This document shows, in pieces, positions 34,663-47,073 of a DNA stretch of 64,000 bases. Every line of letters starts with the position of its first letter. The stretch's first letter is position 1. The position numbers were made by a program, and so were the translations under genes. The notes beneath the pieces are model-generated. The model had not been told where the DNA came from. It made no database searches and worked only from the letters and a program-made list of their open reading frames with translations. Origin of the DNA: Neopestalotiopsis rosae (taxonomy: Eukaryota; Ascomycota; Sordariomycetes; Amphisphaeriales; Sporocadaceae); NCBI GenBank assembly GCA_023078685.1, contig JALGAS010000004.1, positions 4,030,001-4,094,000 on the forward strand. Reading direction: 5' to 3'.

Positions 34663-36356
34663 CCAGATTCGACTCTCGCTGGTCGCAAATATAAGCTACA
34701 ATCTTTGGAAAATTCGTGATTAACACAAGACACTTCTGGTTTTGTGTTTGTAGCAATAGTTTCGGCTTAAAGACCGATTCCAAGATGTGAGATCTCTACC
34801 AAGAATGGTGTTCATTGAAATGGTTATTCCACAGCATGGCTATCTTAGTCAGTGGTTGCCGGGCATGAATTGACGCGAAATCACGTCTCACTTCTCAATA
34901 CATTTTGGTTTTCGTTTCCCAGAAACTCAGTGTCATAGATCAGACTACCTATTGCTTTTACCACGAGTGTATAGTGGAGGAATGGAGGCGATCGACCATG
35001 GAAGTACAGAGTAGGTGGGGTGGGTCTTTGAAATACGAAAAGCAATATTGAATGGGGGACATTGCATGCCTCTTCTGCACGAAGACACCTAGAATTCGAG
35101 TGCCTCCCTGTGATAAGTATGAACGTTGGAAGGACATAGGCTGTGGTGTCCATCGATTACCGTCAGTCTCTATGCTGTAAAGTGAACTGTATGTGATCGT
35201 ACGACTCTGCCTACTCGTGCATGTTTATTGATTTCCGGAAAAGCTGCCAATCCACCAGAAGCACACTGTGGGTTCAGAACTCACCCACTGGGGCATTCAA
35301 GCAAAAGCACAAGCATGGAACCGATTTGTCGATCGCTCCAAGGCCAAGAGTTTTCCCCAGCTTTTGATATCTTGTCATGTCACCGCCAAGTACGAGTTGC
35401 TGGAAGCCAAGAGACGTCTTACCCCAGATTTGGGACCATGTCGTTGGGTCTGGGGGTTTTCCCTTGGCAGCTTAGAAAAGCGCTATCTGCTCTGAATCCC
35501 GGGGTATGATATGGTATTCTGGGGTTGCAAACACACTAATCTGGCTCCCGTAAGCGCTATCCTGGGGGAAAGCTGGCCACTGTAAGATGGCCCGGAACAA
35601 GTCTGCGTGCTTTTCCGCTTTTCCGAGTCAACGATACATATACAGTAAATCGCGAGCCAAATCGTAGCCGGAAGTGCACATCCAATACCTTTGTGTGGGG
35701 GTGCCAGGGAAAGGAAGCAAACCGAGGAGGCTGGGTTGCAAGGGCCCAGGTCAGAAGAATAGTGAGGGGTGACTTTGACTTCTGCGCAAAGATCAGCAAT
35801 GGTGCTTCGTATGCGGCATAGGAAATCCACTTGGACATCATATCCAGCTGTATGTGCACTTTGTTGGATGTCCGGGGCGTGCTAGATGTTCTGGATGCTC
35901 AGAGCACGACATTCTATTCTGCAGTATCTGTGCATGTAGTGTTGCATTTTCCTACGATTAGGCAAGTACTGCGACGTTATGGAGCCACTCATTGTACATT
36001 TGCATCTCAAGAGTTCCAAGTGGTCGTTAAAGGACACGATGATCAGCAGATATGCCGAGAGAAGCTCCGTCGTATTGGCACAGAACGTTCTCGTCTTGGC
36101 TTAATGGTCAAGCCTTAATCAGCACGAGCGACTGCTTGCAGATTGGTCTGGGCATGCAAAGTGGATGCAGCACTGTCTTCAAGATTGACGTACAGACAGT
36201 CATGACGTTGATTTCAATAGCTCAGAATCGAATGTATTCAGAATATACCAAACAGATAATGGAATAGACGAGAACCGCCCCCACACCTAGCTACAAAACG
36301 AGGCACAAGCCGATGGAAGTGAACTCCACGTTCCACCGAATCAATCAGATGAAGGC
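34663..36356. other. Intergenic between GH115 promoter and MFS 3' end
   Basis: 1.7 kb; only short unrelated open frames. Nothing recognised. Confidence 0.5.
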
Positions 36357-38287
36357 TTAGAGAACGTATCTAAACAGTGGCGACGAGTCTCCCATATCCA
36401 TGAGCTCGGCCTCGGTATACCGAGCCCGCACCTCGTCCTCGGTGATCTTGGACTTTTGCGCATTTCCCCGCTTGTACGTCCACTCCAAGAAGAAGCTCAT
36501 GAACAGGCCGGTAGAAGCCAGAGCCAGCCCGAGCCCGAAGCCCGTGTGGTACTTTGGCTTCTCGGCGTCAATGTACATGAAACTGCCGACGATGCCGCCC
36601 GTGTTGCCGACGCAGTTGTTCATGGCAATGGCAATGACGCGGCGCGTCTCGGGTGCAATGTTGTTGGCGTTCCATGCGGCCGCGGCGGGCTGGATGGGGT
36701 AGATGCCGATACAGACGACAATGGCGGCAAAGTACGCCAGGCCCATTTGCGTCGCCAGGGCGCCATTGAGGCCCAGGAATATGGCGTAGCCGAGGATGCA
36801 AATAACCATGGGAATAGCCACGAAAGGCATCCGCCAGTAAAACTTGTCTGACAACTTCGCAAATGTTATGGCCGAGATCGCGGCTGCGACATATGGAGGG
36901 GCTGACATTAATTGGGCATACGTGTCGGTAAATCCCATGGCTTGGCAAATCGTGGGCAAGGTGAACTTGGTTCCTATAAATTGTCCATATGGTCAGAATA
37001 AGTCTACATCGTCAAAGTGGCCTCGTGGAGCAACTCACCATAAGAAAGCGCCGACTGAACAAACAGGAAATAGGCCTGGCAATAGATTCTCCAATTCTTC
37101 ATTGCCATCTTGAGATCCTTGAAGCGGAAGCCTGTCTCTGAGTGGAACTTGCCTCCTTGCTTGATAAACATGGAGAGCTCCAGGTAACGAATCTCTTCGG
37201 GATCCAGCCATCTCGTTGAGAGTGCCGGCGAGTCGATGAGAAGAAAGGCACATGAGATACCAATCAGGACGGTTACTAGACCTTCGAGAATGAAGATCCA
37301 TCTCCATCCCTCAAGTCCGCTAACACCGTCCATCTCGGCAATGGCGGCAGCGCTGAAAACCTCTATATTAGTTATCATTCAAGCAAACGAGGTTGCGAAG
37401 CGGAAAGACGCAGCAAGGATACTCACAGGAGACCGGAGAACGCCCCAGAAAGAGCGCTAGCACAGTAGAAGTAAGAGATTCGAGTAGCTAAATCCTTGGG
37501 CATATACCAGTAAGAGCATAGGTATATGGCGCCGGGAAGAAATCCAGCCCTGTTATATGTCAATACTTGGAGCTCTCCTGTTGGTGACTGATAACGCAGA
37601 TGTACTCACTCAAAGATACCGAGGAGGATGCGAACAGCCATCAAACTTCCAAAGTTCTTGACGAGACCTGTGCATGTCATGATCATGCCCCATGCTGTAG
37701 TGATGATGGCAATGTATGTCGAGGGCCGTTTGAATTTCTTCAAGAGGATATTGCTCGGTATTTCGAAAAGAACGTAGGGAACAAAGACTGAGTCATGGAA
37801 TTAGTATTGAAAGATACAGGAGCCCGATGTGAGAGGAGAGATGTCCGAGTCATCTCAGTCAATGATCTGTGACGTGCTTGAATTACTCACAGATGGCCAA
37901 CACGATGTTGTACTGCACCCCCGTCATGTTTAGATCGTCCACCATGCCCTCAATCTTGGCGTTTCCAATATTGGCACGATCAATGTGACAGATCAAGTAC
38001 AGGAAGGCCAGCATGGGAACGAGTCGGAAGTCAACCTTTTGGAATCATCCAGTAAGCATTCTGGCCATACAACTTGAGCCAGGCCAAGAGATGTGTTTCA
38101 ATTAGCAGAGACACACCTTGCGAACCAACTTCTTCCGCTTCTCCTCCCCAAAGTTGTTGTAAAAGTCGGCATCGGCCGAGTCCAGTCCAAGGACTCGAAA
38201 GGTCTCGATCTGAACTACTGCCGGCGCCTGCTCCACATGATCAGGCGAGACCTTGAGGTCAGCATCGTGCGAGGACTTGCGGGACAT
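36357..38287 (-). CDS. MFS permease, Dal5/allantoate (anion:cation symporter) family
   Basis: Six exons: 38287-38117, 38035-37891, 37787-37610, 37549-37427, 37352-37039, 36973-36357; 515 aa, usual length. After a 57-residue hydrophilic N-terminus the first helix region reads VDFRLVPMLAFLYLICHIDRANIGNAKIEG, diagnostic for the family. It continues with PSNILLKKF and RILLGIFEAGFLPGAIYL; WYMPKDLATRISYFY precedes the central loop, and QPAAAAWNANNIAPETRR is the C-half family motif. Members carry organic anions such as allantoate, nicotinate, pantothenate, hexuronates and aldarates. It shares a 650-bp divergent promoter with the glucarate dehydratase gene, so an acidic sugar is a reasonable but unproven substrate. 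Confidence 0.93.
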
Positions 38288-38937
38288 GATTGTGCCAGAG
38301 GAAGAGAAACAGGTAAATGGATTCCGGAAGCAAGCCAAGAAAGCAGACCGGACAGATGAATGGGTCAAGTCAAGGACCACCTCACATGGAGCCAGAAAGC
38401 TTGCATGTTATATCTATTTGCCAACGTACCATGGTGGCCTCCTCTATTAAGCTCGGCCAGGGTCCTTTTTCCCCAGATGGTACTTCACTCCCTGGTTCCC
38501 CCAACCTTGACCCCATGACCCTCGTTGAGTATCCTACGAGACCCTGTATGAGTTCCCCGCACACGAACCAACCAGTGCTGATTTGCACTCTCGTTTATGA
38601 TTGCTATTGGAGACAGCCTTTTTCCGATACTTGTGACGACATATCCGACTGTATGCGTCCTATGGTGCCTCCATGTGCAGCTAGTCATTTTCCGACAAGT
38701 ATCAAATGCCAGAGCTATGCGGGGAGGTTGTCACCGAACATCATCTATTCTATGCAAGTATAGCATATTTTGTAGAGACTGGCGCGGAAGTAGTTATCGA
38801 TGAAGAGTATGCTCAGGTATTAATTGAAGTCATATTCACTTCAAGTCGTTGACAAAAACTTGAAAATAAGACACGAAGAAAGCACTATATAATATAACAA
38901 TTGCTCAAGTCACAAAGAACTATCATAATACATAACC
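38288..38937. promoter_or_regulatory. Divergent promoter of the permease and glucarate dehydratase genes
   Basis: 650 bp between two start codons. On the + strand side a TATATAAT at 38885-38892 lies about 50 nt before the dehydratase ATG. Three matches to the CreA/Mig1 consensus SYGGRG are visible: CTGGGG (minus strand, 38471-38476), GCGGGG (minus strand, 38555-38560) and GCGGGG (plus strand, 38719-38724). Carbon catabolite repression of both genes is an inference; such short motifs also occur by chance. Confidence 0.5.
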
Positions 38938-40333
38938 ATGACTAAGTCTGGAATTATCCGAGATATCATTGTCACTCCCGTGGCATTTCATGATATGCCC
39001 CTGCTAAACAGCGTGGGCGTGCATGAACCCTTTGCCCTCCGGAGCATTATACAATTGGTCACGGAAACCGACGTGTACGGCCTCGGGGAGTCCTACGGCG
39101 ACGATGCGCACCTGGAGCGCCTCGACCGGGCGGCCGACGCCATCAAAAGTCTGAAGACGTCCGTTTATGATCTAAACGGCATATACAGGGCCTGCGCCGG
39201 CTCCCTCTCCCGCACCGACACCTCGGGCGGCGACGGCATGGCCGGCATGGTCACGACGGCCTCGACCACGGACAAGGTCTTTAGCCCCTTTGAGGTCGCC
39301 TGTCTAGATGTACAGGGCAAGCTCGCGGGCGTCCCCGTGAGCGATCTCCTCGGAGGATGCGTGAGGGAGTCGGTGCCGTACTCGGCGTATCTGTTCTACA
39401 AGTGGGCCGGCCACCCCGGCGAGCCCGACGACGAGTTTGGAGAGGCTCTGGATCCCGAGGGCCTCGTCAGGCAGGCCAAGAAGATGATTGACGAGTACGG
39501 GTTCACCGCGATCAAGCTCAAGGGAGGCGTGTTCGAACCCGCGCAAGAAGTCGCCGCCATCAAGGCCTTACATGCAGCATTTCCGGGAATTCCCCTCCGT
39601 CTGGATCCGAATGCTGCTTGGACAGTAGAAACGTCCAAATGGGTAGCCAAGGAGCTGGAAGGGATTGTCGAATACCTCGAAGATCCGACGGGTGAAATCG
39701 AGGGAATGGCTGCTGTTGCAAACAGTGATGACACTACAATGCCTCTAGCCACGAATATGGCCGTAGTTGCATTTAACCACTTGCCGCCATCAGTAAAAGA
39801 GAATGCAGTACAGGTCATTCTGTCTGATCATCATTTCTGGGGTGGCCTGCGCAAGTCGCAACTCCTCGCCGGCATTTGTGGTACCTGGGGCATGCGCCTC
39901 AGCAGTAAGCAATTCCATGTGTTATTATCAACCCGTTCTGGATTATCTCATGAGCAACTCGAAACTCATCATATCATATCGAGAAAGGCAATCACTGACA
40001 CACGTTGTAGTGCACTCAAATAGTCATCTCGGTATCTCGTTGGCAGCCATGACACATCTGGCAGCTGCAACGACAAATCTCGATTATGCATGTGATACGC
40101 ATTGGCCATGGAAGCGCCGAGATGAAGATGTCATTGTCGACGGCGCCTTGGAATGGGTGGCTGGCGGAGCAGTAAAAGTACCCAAGACACCCGGTCTTGG
40201 TGTTGAACTTGACACGAGTAAGCTCGCAAAGCTTCACAAACAGTATCTCGACTGCGGCTTGAGGAAACGAAACGACACAGTTTATATGCAGAAGTTTCAG
40301 CCAGACTTTACTGCAGCCATTCCCAAATGGTGA
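38938..40333 (+). CDS. Glucarate dehydratase-like enzyme, enolase superfamily
   Basis: Exons 38938-39904 and 40011-40333; 429 aa (bacterial enzymes are about 445). The spliced sequence rebuilds RLSMHSNSHLGISLAAMTHLA, the motif bearing the catalytic His. Other superfamily residues are in order: the KxK base motif in IKLKGG (about residues 192-197), metal ligands Asp in LDPNAAW (near 222), Glu in YLEDPTGE (near 248) and Asn in ATNM, and SDHHFWGG (Asp near 297, pairs with the His near 324). This set matches D-glucarate dehydratase, which turns glucarate into 5-dehydro-4-deoxyglucarate. Galactarate or another aldarate is possible. No targeting signal; cytosolic. Confidence 0.9.
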
Positions 40334-41041
40334 GAATCAAGTTGTGCCATGAAGAGCAACTGTTCCCGTCATAAATAGGCTCATTGGACATTCACAGGTT
40401 TCTAGACATTTTCAGTTCAGGCCTCCTAGATTCCAGAACAAATATATACATATATATATCCTTTCCTCATACGCTATTGGCACATCATGTTCTGTATGGG
40501 CGGTTCAGAATCATTTTCATCAAAATTAAATGCATAGAAGCTCTCTCTCTCGGCTTCAGGCAACAATGATGCGCCATGCCATGCTATTCTACAGCGGACT
40601 TTGCACAATCCTCTCCTTTTGCGCTATGCTTGCCACGATTCTGTTGCCTCCCGGCGACAAAACTTGCCGTGATCTTTCAAACAAAATCCATAACTCCCAG
40701 TACTCATATCATAACCCTTGAACGCCTTGAACCGTGCAGAGCCAAAGCAGCAATCCCATGCCGCACGCTGGTCTAATAAAACAGATCTCTCAAATGCAAG
40801 TAAACGTGGCCTGGGACACGATGTCTCTTTGGCCATTTCGGAATTGCCCCACATGCATCGAGCGACGAGAAGCTTCGTGTCCCGGCGCTCAACTCCAGTC
40901 CAGAATATAACACACCCTTCGTGAACATCATAAGCAGACTGCCCCGAGCGCGGCGCCTGAACGAGGCCTCTATTGTGCCAAATCCCATGCTCAATGTGAT
41001 GCAAGCGTGCGTGAGATTTGAGCTGATCTCGTATAATCATC
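40334..41041. other. Tail-to-tail intergenic stretch
   Basis: 3' flanks of the dehydratase and the HPC2-like gene. No feature seen. Confidence 0.6.
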
Positions 41042-42966
41042 CTACAAGCCTGCAAACTGCGGACTGGCAGGATGAAGAACATTGTAATTTCCGCCACCAT
41101 TAGTGGACTTCAAGAAAGCTGCTTCACGCTCGGCCTTCTCGCGATCCATTTGGGCCTTGTCGGCCTTTGTCATGCGGGGTTTGCGCACAACGCCGCCGCG
41201 AGAGCCAGGACCGCCGCCACGTCCACGGCCGGTACCAGTTCCACGTCCAGCGCCACCGCGGCCACCGCGTGATCCACGACCACGAGCAGGTCGTCCTTCG
41301 CCACTGTGTTCAAAGTTAGCATTACTAGTTTCTCGTAGATAACCACGTGGTAGGCACATGTGTCCCAGAGAGTTGGCACATACCGTCCGGGTTCAGGCTT
41401 CTCGACCTCTGGCACGAGCGGTCCAGAGTAAACGAAGAAGCCATCACGGCTAGCTGCAGCCTGCTCCTCCCAGAGCATCTCCGAGTCATCCACAAAGTCG
41501 TCTTCCTTGTCGTACTCGTCTTCCTTGAAGTGTCGCTTCTTCTTCTTGATCTTGCCATCGGGCTTGTCAAGCCCACTCATGCCACCCATCTCGATATTGC
41601 TGTCATCATTGTCAGATTCGTCGACACTCATCTCATCGCCTTCGGGGCCAGCCTCCTGTTGGGCAAGCGCAGCAGATGCAGCAGCGATTCGTGCTTTGCG
41701 CGCCTTGGCCTCTGCCTGGCGAGGATGTAGAGCATCCCAGCCATATTGGTCCTCTGCCATGCGCATAAAGTTGACATATTTATTGTTCTCTCCAGTCAGG
41801 GGAATATGAAGGACAATGGATGGAGTGGTGACGGCAGAGCCAGACTTGCCAAAGTCCAGGATCGAGCGCTCGTCGCCAGGCATCTCTAGACCGTTCTTCT
41901 GAGCACCCAACCTGGGCGACCCCGATGCATGACTATGGTTCTTGGGCGGAGTTCGCTTGGAGGCTGCAGCGATACTAGTGATGGAAGACGGGCGAATTTC
42001 AATCTGAGCTCTCGTAATAGTCGGCGCAGTGTCCTTCTTGGCCTCGGAAATAGCTGATTTGGGCGCTGCAGGCGGCGGGGGAGCAAAGTCCTTAGGTGTT
42101 CGAAATGGCTGAGGTGATGCGGGCACCGAGTTCGAGTCTGGACGATGTTGCGATTGCTGGGTGTTGCTCTGTGCAAAGGTCGTTTGGCTTGGAATTGGCG
42201 AAATGATGTTATGCACAGGAGGATCGACGAGACTCGCAATCGAGGGCGAGGCACTTGCGCGGTTGATGGCGTTTGTCGGGGCGCGCGGCGAGGCCAGTGG
42301 ATTAGAGTAACTGTGGTGGGAGACCATGGTCCCGCGAACGGGATCATAGCTTGGCCGAGCGACATCATAGTTGGTTCCGCCGGATCGCGGAGTGGTGTTG
42401 GGCTGCGGCTGCGGCTCGGGGTCGGCATTCAGGATACTCGACATGTTGGAGACGCGGGGCTGGCCTTGCGAGCCTTCTCTTTTGAGAGGCTGTGGTGCCA
42501 TGGGCTCCAGTCTGCCTAGGTTGGCCGACATATCAGTGAGCTTGGTCTGACGCGGAGGGCCTGCGCCAATGCTGACGGACCGATCCTCGATATGCAGATC
42601 GGAACTATCAGGATCAGCCTTGTCGAGCTTGCGTTTGCGCGAGGTCGCGGGAGCATTGGGATCTCTAGGTTTTCTAGGCTTCCGGACCTTGGCATCTGCA
42701 CCTTCGGCATTGTTATTGGAGTTGCGCTTGCCCAGCTTCGTGCCGGGCTTGGGGCCAGGTTTCCTTCGAGGTACACCATCTTTGGTCAGGACTGGTTGGC
42801 CAGTGACGTCGTAGCGGTAGGCTGATGAGTCGAGGATGGTGAGCTCGTTGGCCCTGGCATTGGCGCGTTGAACTGGCGACGTGGTTTCTGAAAGACCTGA
42901 TGGAGGATCGGACAGGTCCGGCGAGGAGCTGTACCGCATTGAGAGATCTGCTCGAGAGGTTGCCAT
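41042..42966 (-). CDS. HPC2: HPC2/ubinuclein-like subunit of the HIR histone chaperone complex
   Basis: Exons 42966-41384 and 41303-41042 (intron 80 bp); 614 aa. About 370 disordered residues rich in Pro, Ser and Lys come first, including an AT-hook-like RRKPGPKPGTKLGKR near residue 67. The Hpc2-related domain is at about 465-520: KKKKRHFKEDEYDKEDDFVDDSE, then DGFFVYSGPLV. That acidic-aromatic block binds the H3/H4-loaded histone chaperone in the family. The second exon is an RGG-type tail (RGRGSRGGRGG and more, about 40 residues) followed by a Lys/Glu helix. Nuclear; role in replication-independent nucleosome assembly and histone gene repression is family knowledge. Confidence 0.88.
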
Positions 42967-45373
42967 GTTGAGAAGGCGAAACCGCGGCGCAGAGCAGTGT
43001 GACTTTGCAGGATTGATGAGCTGGAACCTTGCAATGACTGAAAAACGTCAAACGGAAGGCACAAGAAGGTGCAGGGCGTCAAAGAAAGCGCGAATAAAAT
43101 CGACTTTTCTTAGCACTTGGACATTTGTGTCAAGATGGGGATTGATGGTGGAGAAAGTTGTTGTGAATAGAAGTGAATGGATCCCGGCGATTGAAAGGAA
43201 TATTAGTTTGAGAATAAAAGAACACCTCAGGCAGTTGTAGCAAGAGTGAATTGAAAAGAATGAAACAAAAGTCCAAAGTGTTCAAGTGTTTGTTCGTTTC
43301 TTCGATTTTCACTATTGCTGGCTGAGTTGGCGGTGTTCGGCAGGGATCAGTAGATTCACGATGCTACTGTGTATGTCGTGGGATATTGGCCCAATGAGAA
43401 ATGACGAAGCTTCAAATCGGCCGGTTGGCTGGGTTGGACGTGCACGCCGGAACGAAAAGTGACGCGGGTACGACTTGACTGGGCTGGGCTCCTCTTTGGC
43501 AAATGTGGGGTCCAGCCGCTGCAGCTGGGCTGGGTCTTTCTCTTTTTTTGTGATGAGCGGAAATAGCCTTCGAGTAACGTGACCTGGGCGGCGTGGGCGG
43601 CGGAGGTTGTTTTGTTTTTTTGGGTTGGGCGAAAGGAGGGATTGAGCTTGGGGGGGATTGAGATTAGAGAAAAGCTTGGGCCTTTTTCCTTCTCTCTCTT
43701 GTCCTTGGGCGATCAATCAGGTCAGCCAAGCGGGTGGTGGTCTCGCGGCTGGGGTGTGGTTTGTCGCCGTGATTTCAGTGGGGCGTTGGAAGTCAGAATA
43801 ACCTCACGTCGCGACAATTCGGATTGCTGCGAAACGATGCCCCTAAAGACCAAACAAAGTGCGAAAAAGGATGCAAGACGTCTGTTTTCGGGTTCCTAAG
43901 CTGGTGCACTGAATGCAGTGGATTCAGACGCAGAATATGATGGGAAATAATCAATAGAAACAAGTCGACGACAAGTTGATTTTGATGGAAAATAATTCCT
44001 CAACACCAAAGTTGGTTGGCGGTGGTGGGTGGTGTTGTTGGTGTGGAAGAAGTGGTGAGAGGAGAGAAGTTTGACAAGTTTGGGTTGAGAAATTGGAGAT
44101 GGCTACGATTTGGAACCTGGGAATAATCGCCAGAAAGTCAAAGGGAAAAAAAAAGTTGCAAGGCGGAAAGGGAAAACCGGGGCCCTAACCACCGTTCTAG
44201 CAATTGTCAAGAACAGATGCGTGGGAATTGTTATTAAAAAGGAATTAGAGATGGGACTAAGTAGACGGGGGGGCCATTAACCACCAAGCCATGGAGGGCA
44301 CAAATCCAACAAGTCAAGGCGGGCGGCGCGAGAAGAGTCAAGAGTCACCGAGCACGAGGAGGGGAGAGGGAACGAGAGAGGCAGACAACAAGAGAGAAGG
44401 GGGGAAGGGGGGAGGGAAACGATGAATGACGGCCAACATGGGGAAAAGGGCCGTGGTGGCATCAAGACGAGAGACAAGAGCCGCGAGCGAGCAAGAGAGA
44501 ATAGACCAGACTGGAGAGCGAAAGAGACAGAGACAGCATGAGCAAGAGCAAGAGCACGATCAACCACATCGGCTAAGGTAGACAAGACAGACGAACAAAC
44601 ATTGAACCGGGGGTGTCAAGGGGACTGACGAATACTATGACTACGGGGGGAAGCATGACAAGAACTGACAAGATGAATAATTCCCATGGGGCACGACGAC
44701 AAATGATGAGACCAGGTGCCAGTTCATCGCATATACCTACGCCTCCGCGGGTAATGTAAGCTTTTGGGAAATGCCACGAGCCAAATCCCAAGAAGGAAAC
44801 GGGCGAGAAGAAAGAAGAAAGAAGAAAAGCGGACTAGGATAGGCAACATTGGAAACCACCGACAGTACTACGTACCAGACATCCATAGTACCAGACCGAC
44901 AGGCATTGACCACGGGGGAAAGCCAAGGCCTCATCCGGGTGTGCTGCAGAGATGGACTCAAGCCTGACTGGGGAGCGTGAATCGGAACAAAAACGAAAAG
45001 AGGAAAGCCTCAATTCCAGAGGAACAAAGCGTCCAGTAAAAGCATGTGGTTCCAGGGGGGGCTGCCACGGGGTCTTGGTTCGGGGAACATGTACCGCGAA
45101 ATGTAGGGAATAAAGATGGCTTGGAGCATCGTCAGATGCATGTACACATGTACATTCGAGATTGATGAGTGATACTATATCTTGGCTTACATTATACTAA
45201 CATAACCAGGAATAATAAGTACGTAGTAATTAAGCAAGTTTTGTCACTGTAACGCGACAGTGCCGATGGGCTGAGGCAGAAGAAATGCGCACAGTAGTCA
45301 TGACACTGCAGGCTGCAATAGGTAGAAGGGGGTAGGAGGTTGCTCCTTGGAAGGGTATCGAGACGGAGGCACG

Positions 45374-45407
45374 GTAATAATAATAAAATAATGGTGGTGG
45401 TGGTGGT
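45374..45407. repeat. Compound TAA and GGT microsatellite
   Basis: Several TAA/AAT units directly followed by about five GGT units. Confidence 0.8.
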
Positions 45408-46342
45408 AACTACGGCATTTGCACTGGCACCTAACCTCCAGGAATTGTCCGCAATGAACTGCTGGTCTCGCTTGAGCCTTGAGCCTTGCCCGAATATCCT
45501 GGTCGCACACTACAGTAGCGCAGTTCATCAAGGGCGGGAGCCACTCACGTTTCCCCACGCTCTAGATCCAGTGATCCTGCATATGGAGGGTTATCAGGCA
45601 TGAGCCGCGAACCGCACACGGTAGGTGTTGGAGGGCTGGAGGGTTAAGCTCGGTAGGTACCTGGATACATCTGCTCAGTGCCTGCTGGTGCTGCCAGGGC
45701 CGCGTCAAAAAAACGCCAGTGCAGCCAGCACCACCCACAGCACCACAGCGCCGCCCTGCGCGGGTTAGCCGCTTTTTTCCCTCTTTTGGAAAAACAGGGG
45801 TTCAATTATGGTGGATCATGACACAACAGGATCAGGACAAGGGGCTCGGCTAGTGCCTCCGGACCGAAACTCGCATTGTGTAATGAATGTATGGGAGGGG
45901 AATTTCCGAGCAGATTGCAAGAAGCTGATGATATTCGCAAGAATGGACAATACTTTTTCCTAGTCAAGTGCTGTTGAGAGGTGGTCGGTAGTAGTGGGTA
46001 TAACAGGCTAGTCATGAAAGGCATTATAGTTGCATGCACTACATACGTGCAGTGCGTGCAGAGACATTATATTAGAGGGCAATCTGCAGCTACTGACCAG
46101 GGGTGAGATTACCTAAATGATTTTGGTTTCGTAGCACGAAAATGTGCCTTCCCTCCTCCGGATGGCCCGATGTGTCGGGATGTGGGTCAGCATTATGACA
46201 TAAGCAAGCCCAATAATGGCAATCAAGTTTGTCGTGCTCTAGGAATGGGAAATTGACCATGGCAGGCTCCAAATATCTTGCGATCCTTTGCAATGCACTA
46301 TTGCGCTTGTTTTCAATGACATGTGAATTCATCTGCGAGGCC

Positions 46343-46387
46343 GATTTATCTGAGCCTCAAAGATAAATCACGTGCATTTAAATGCAC
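46343..46387. repeat. Inverted repeat followed by a perfect palindrome
   Basis: Arms GATTTATCT (46343-46351) and AGATAAATC (46361-46369) are perfect inverted copies around a 9-nt centre. The palindrome GTGCATTTAAATGCAC (46372-46387) follows, with a CACGTG E-box at 46369-46374 on the joint. The arms contain GATA-type sites in opposite orientation. Confidence 0.75.
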
Positions 46388-47055
46388 AGGCTCTGCATCC
46401 TAAATATGTTCTATTAGAGATACCTGCCCGCATAACCTAAGCCATTTTTCATGCATCGACGATCAATGTTATTATCTAATTTATGCTCGAAACAAGATGC
46501 AAAGGTTCGTGATTAGTCTAGTTGTTCATTTCATATCTTCCCTTATTTTTTGAAAACTATTCGCAGTCCGTTTTGAATTCAATTCTTAGCCAATATTGAA
46601 ACGTAGGCATCAGATGATTGGGTCGCTAGACGCCGCTTTGGTTTCATGTGGATCGACGCTAATGCATACAATCTGACACGGCCAGCAATCTGGCTGTCGG
46701 CTTCGGCAACTCTATTTTTGATACTGTCCAAGGTTGAGTTGGAGATTGATTGGGTGCATTCTGGAAATGGTAATCGCGACTATTTAATCAAAATTTTACC
46801 TTAGAGGAGAAGAATAAATATATTTGGGTCTGGTGGTCTGCTGCAAGTTGAACAACTCGTAGTCCTTATTACGCATGAATGCAAGTCATCGTGCATCTTG
46901 GATGCTGGACTGAGCTCAGTGCTGACCATCTTTGCTACTGCCAACTGGAATCTTTTCCTCGCTAGACCGAAAGTAGCTTAAAGACTCTCGTCGGCGCGAC
47001 CGTTACGCATTGGTCTGTGCGCCCTTGCTCTCCCGCAGTTGCATCATCCAAGGGC

Positions 47056-47073
47056 AAAAAAAAAAAAAAAAAA
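47056..47073 (+). repeat. A18 homopolymer tract
   Basis: Eighteen consecutive A about 125 bp before the RPAP1-like ATG; typical of a nucleosome-depleted promoter. Confidence 0.85.

Noticed and set aside
34570..36356. Search for a uronate dehydrogenase or aldolase gene completing the glucuronate route
   Set aside because: Nothing beyond short random frames found.
43312..43716. 134-codon minus-strand frame upstream of the HPC2-like gene
   Set aside because: No ATG at its head, composition follows the local purine bias; more likely leader sequence.
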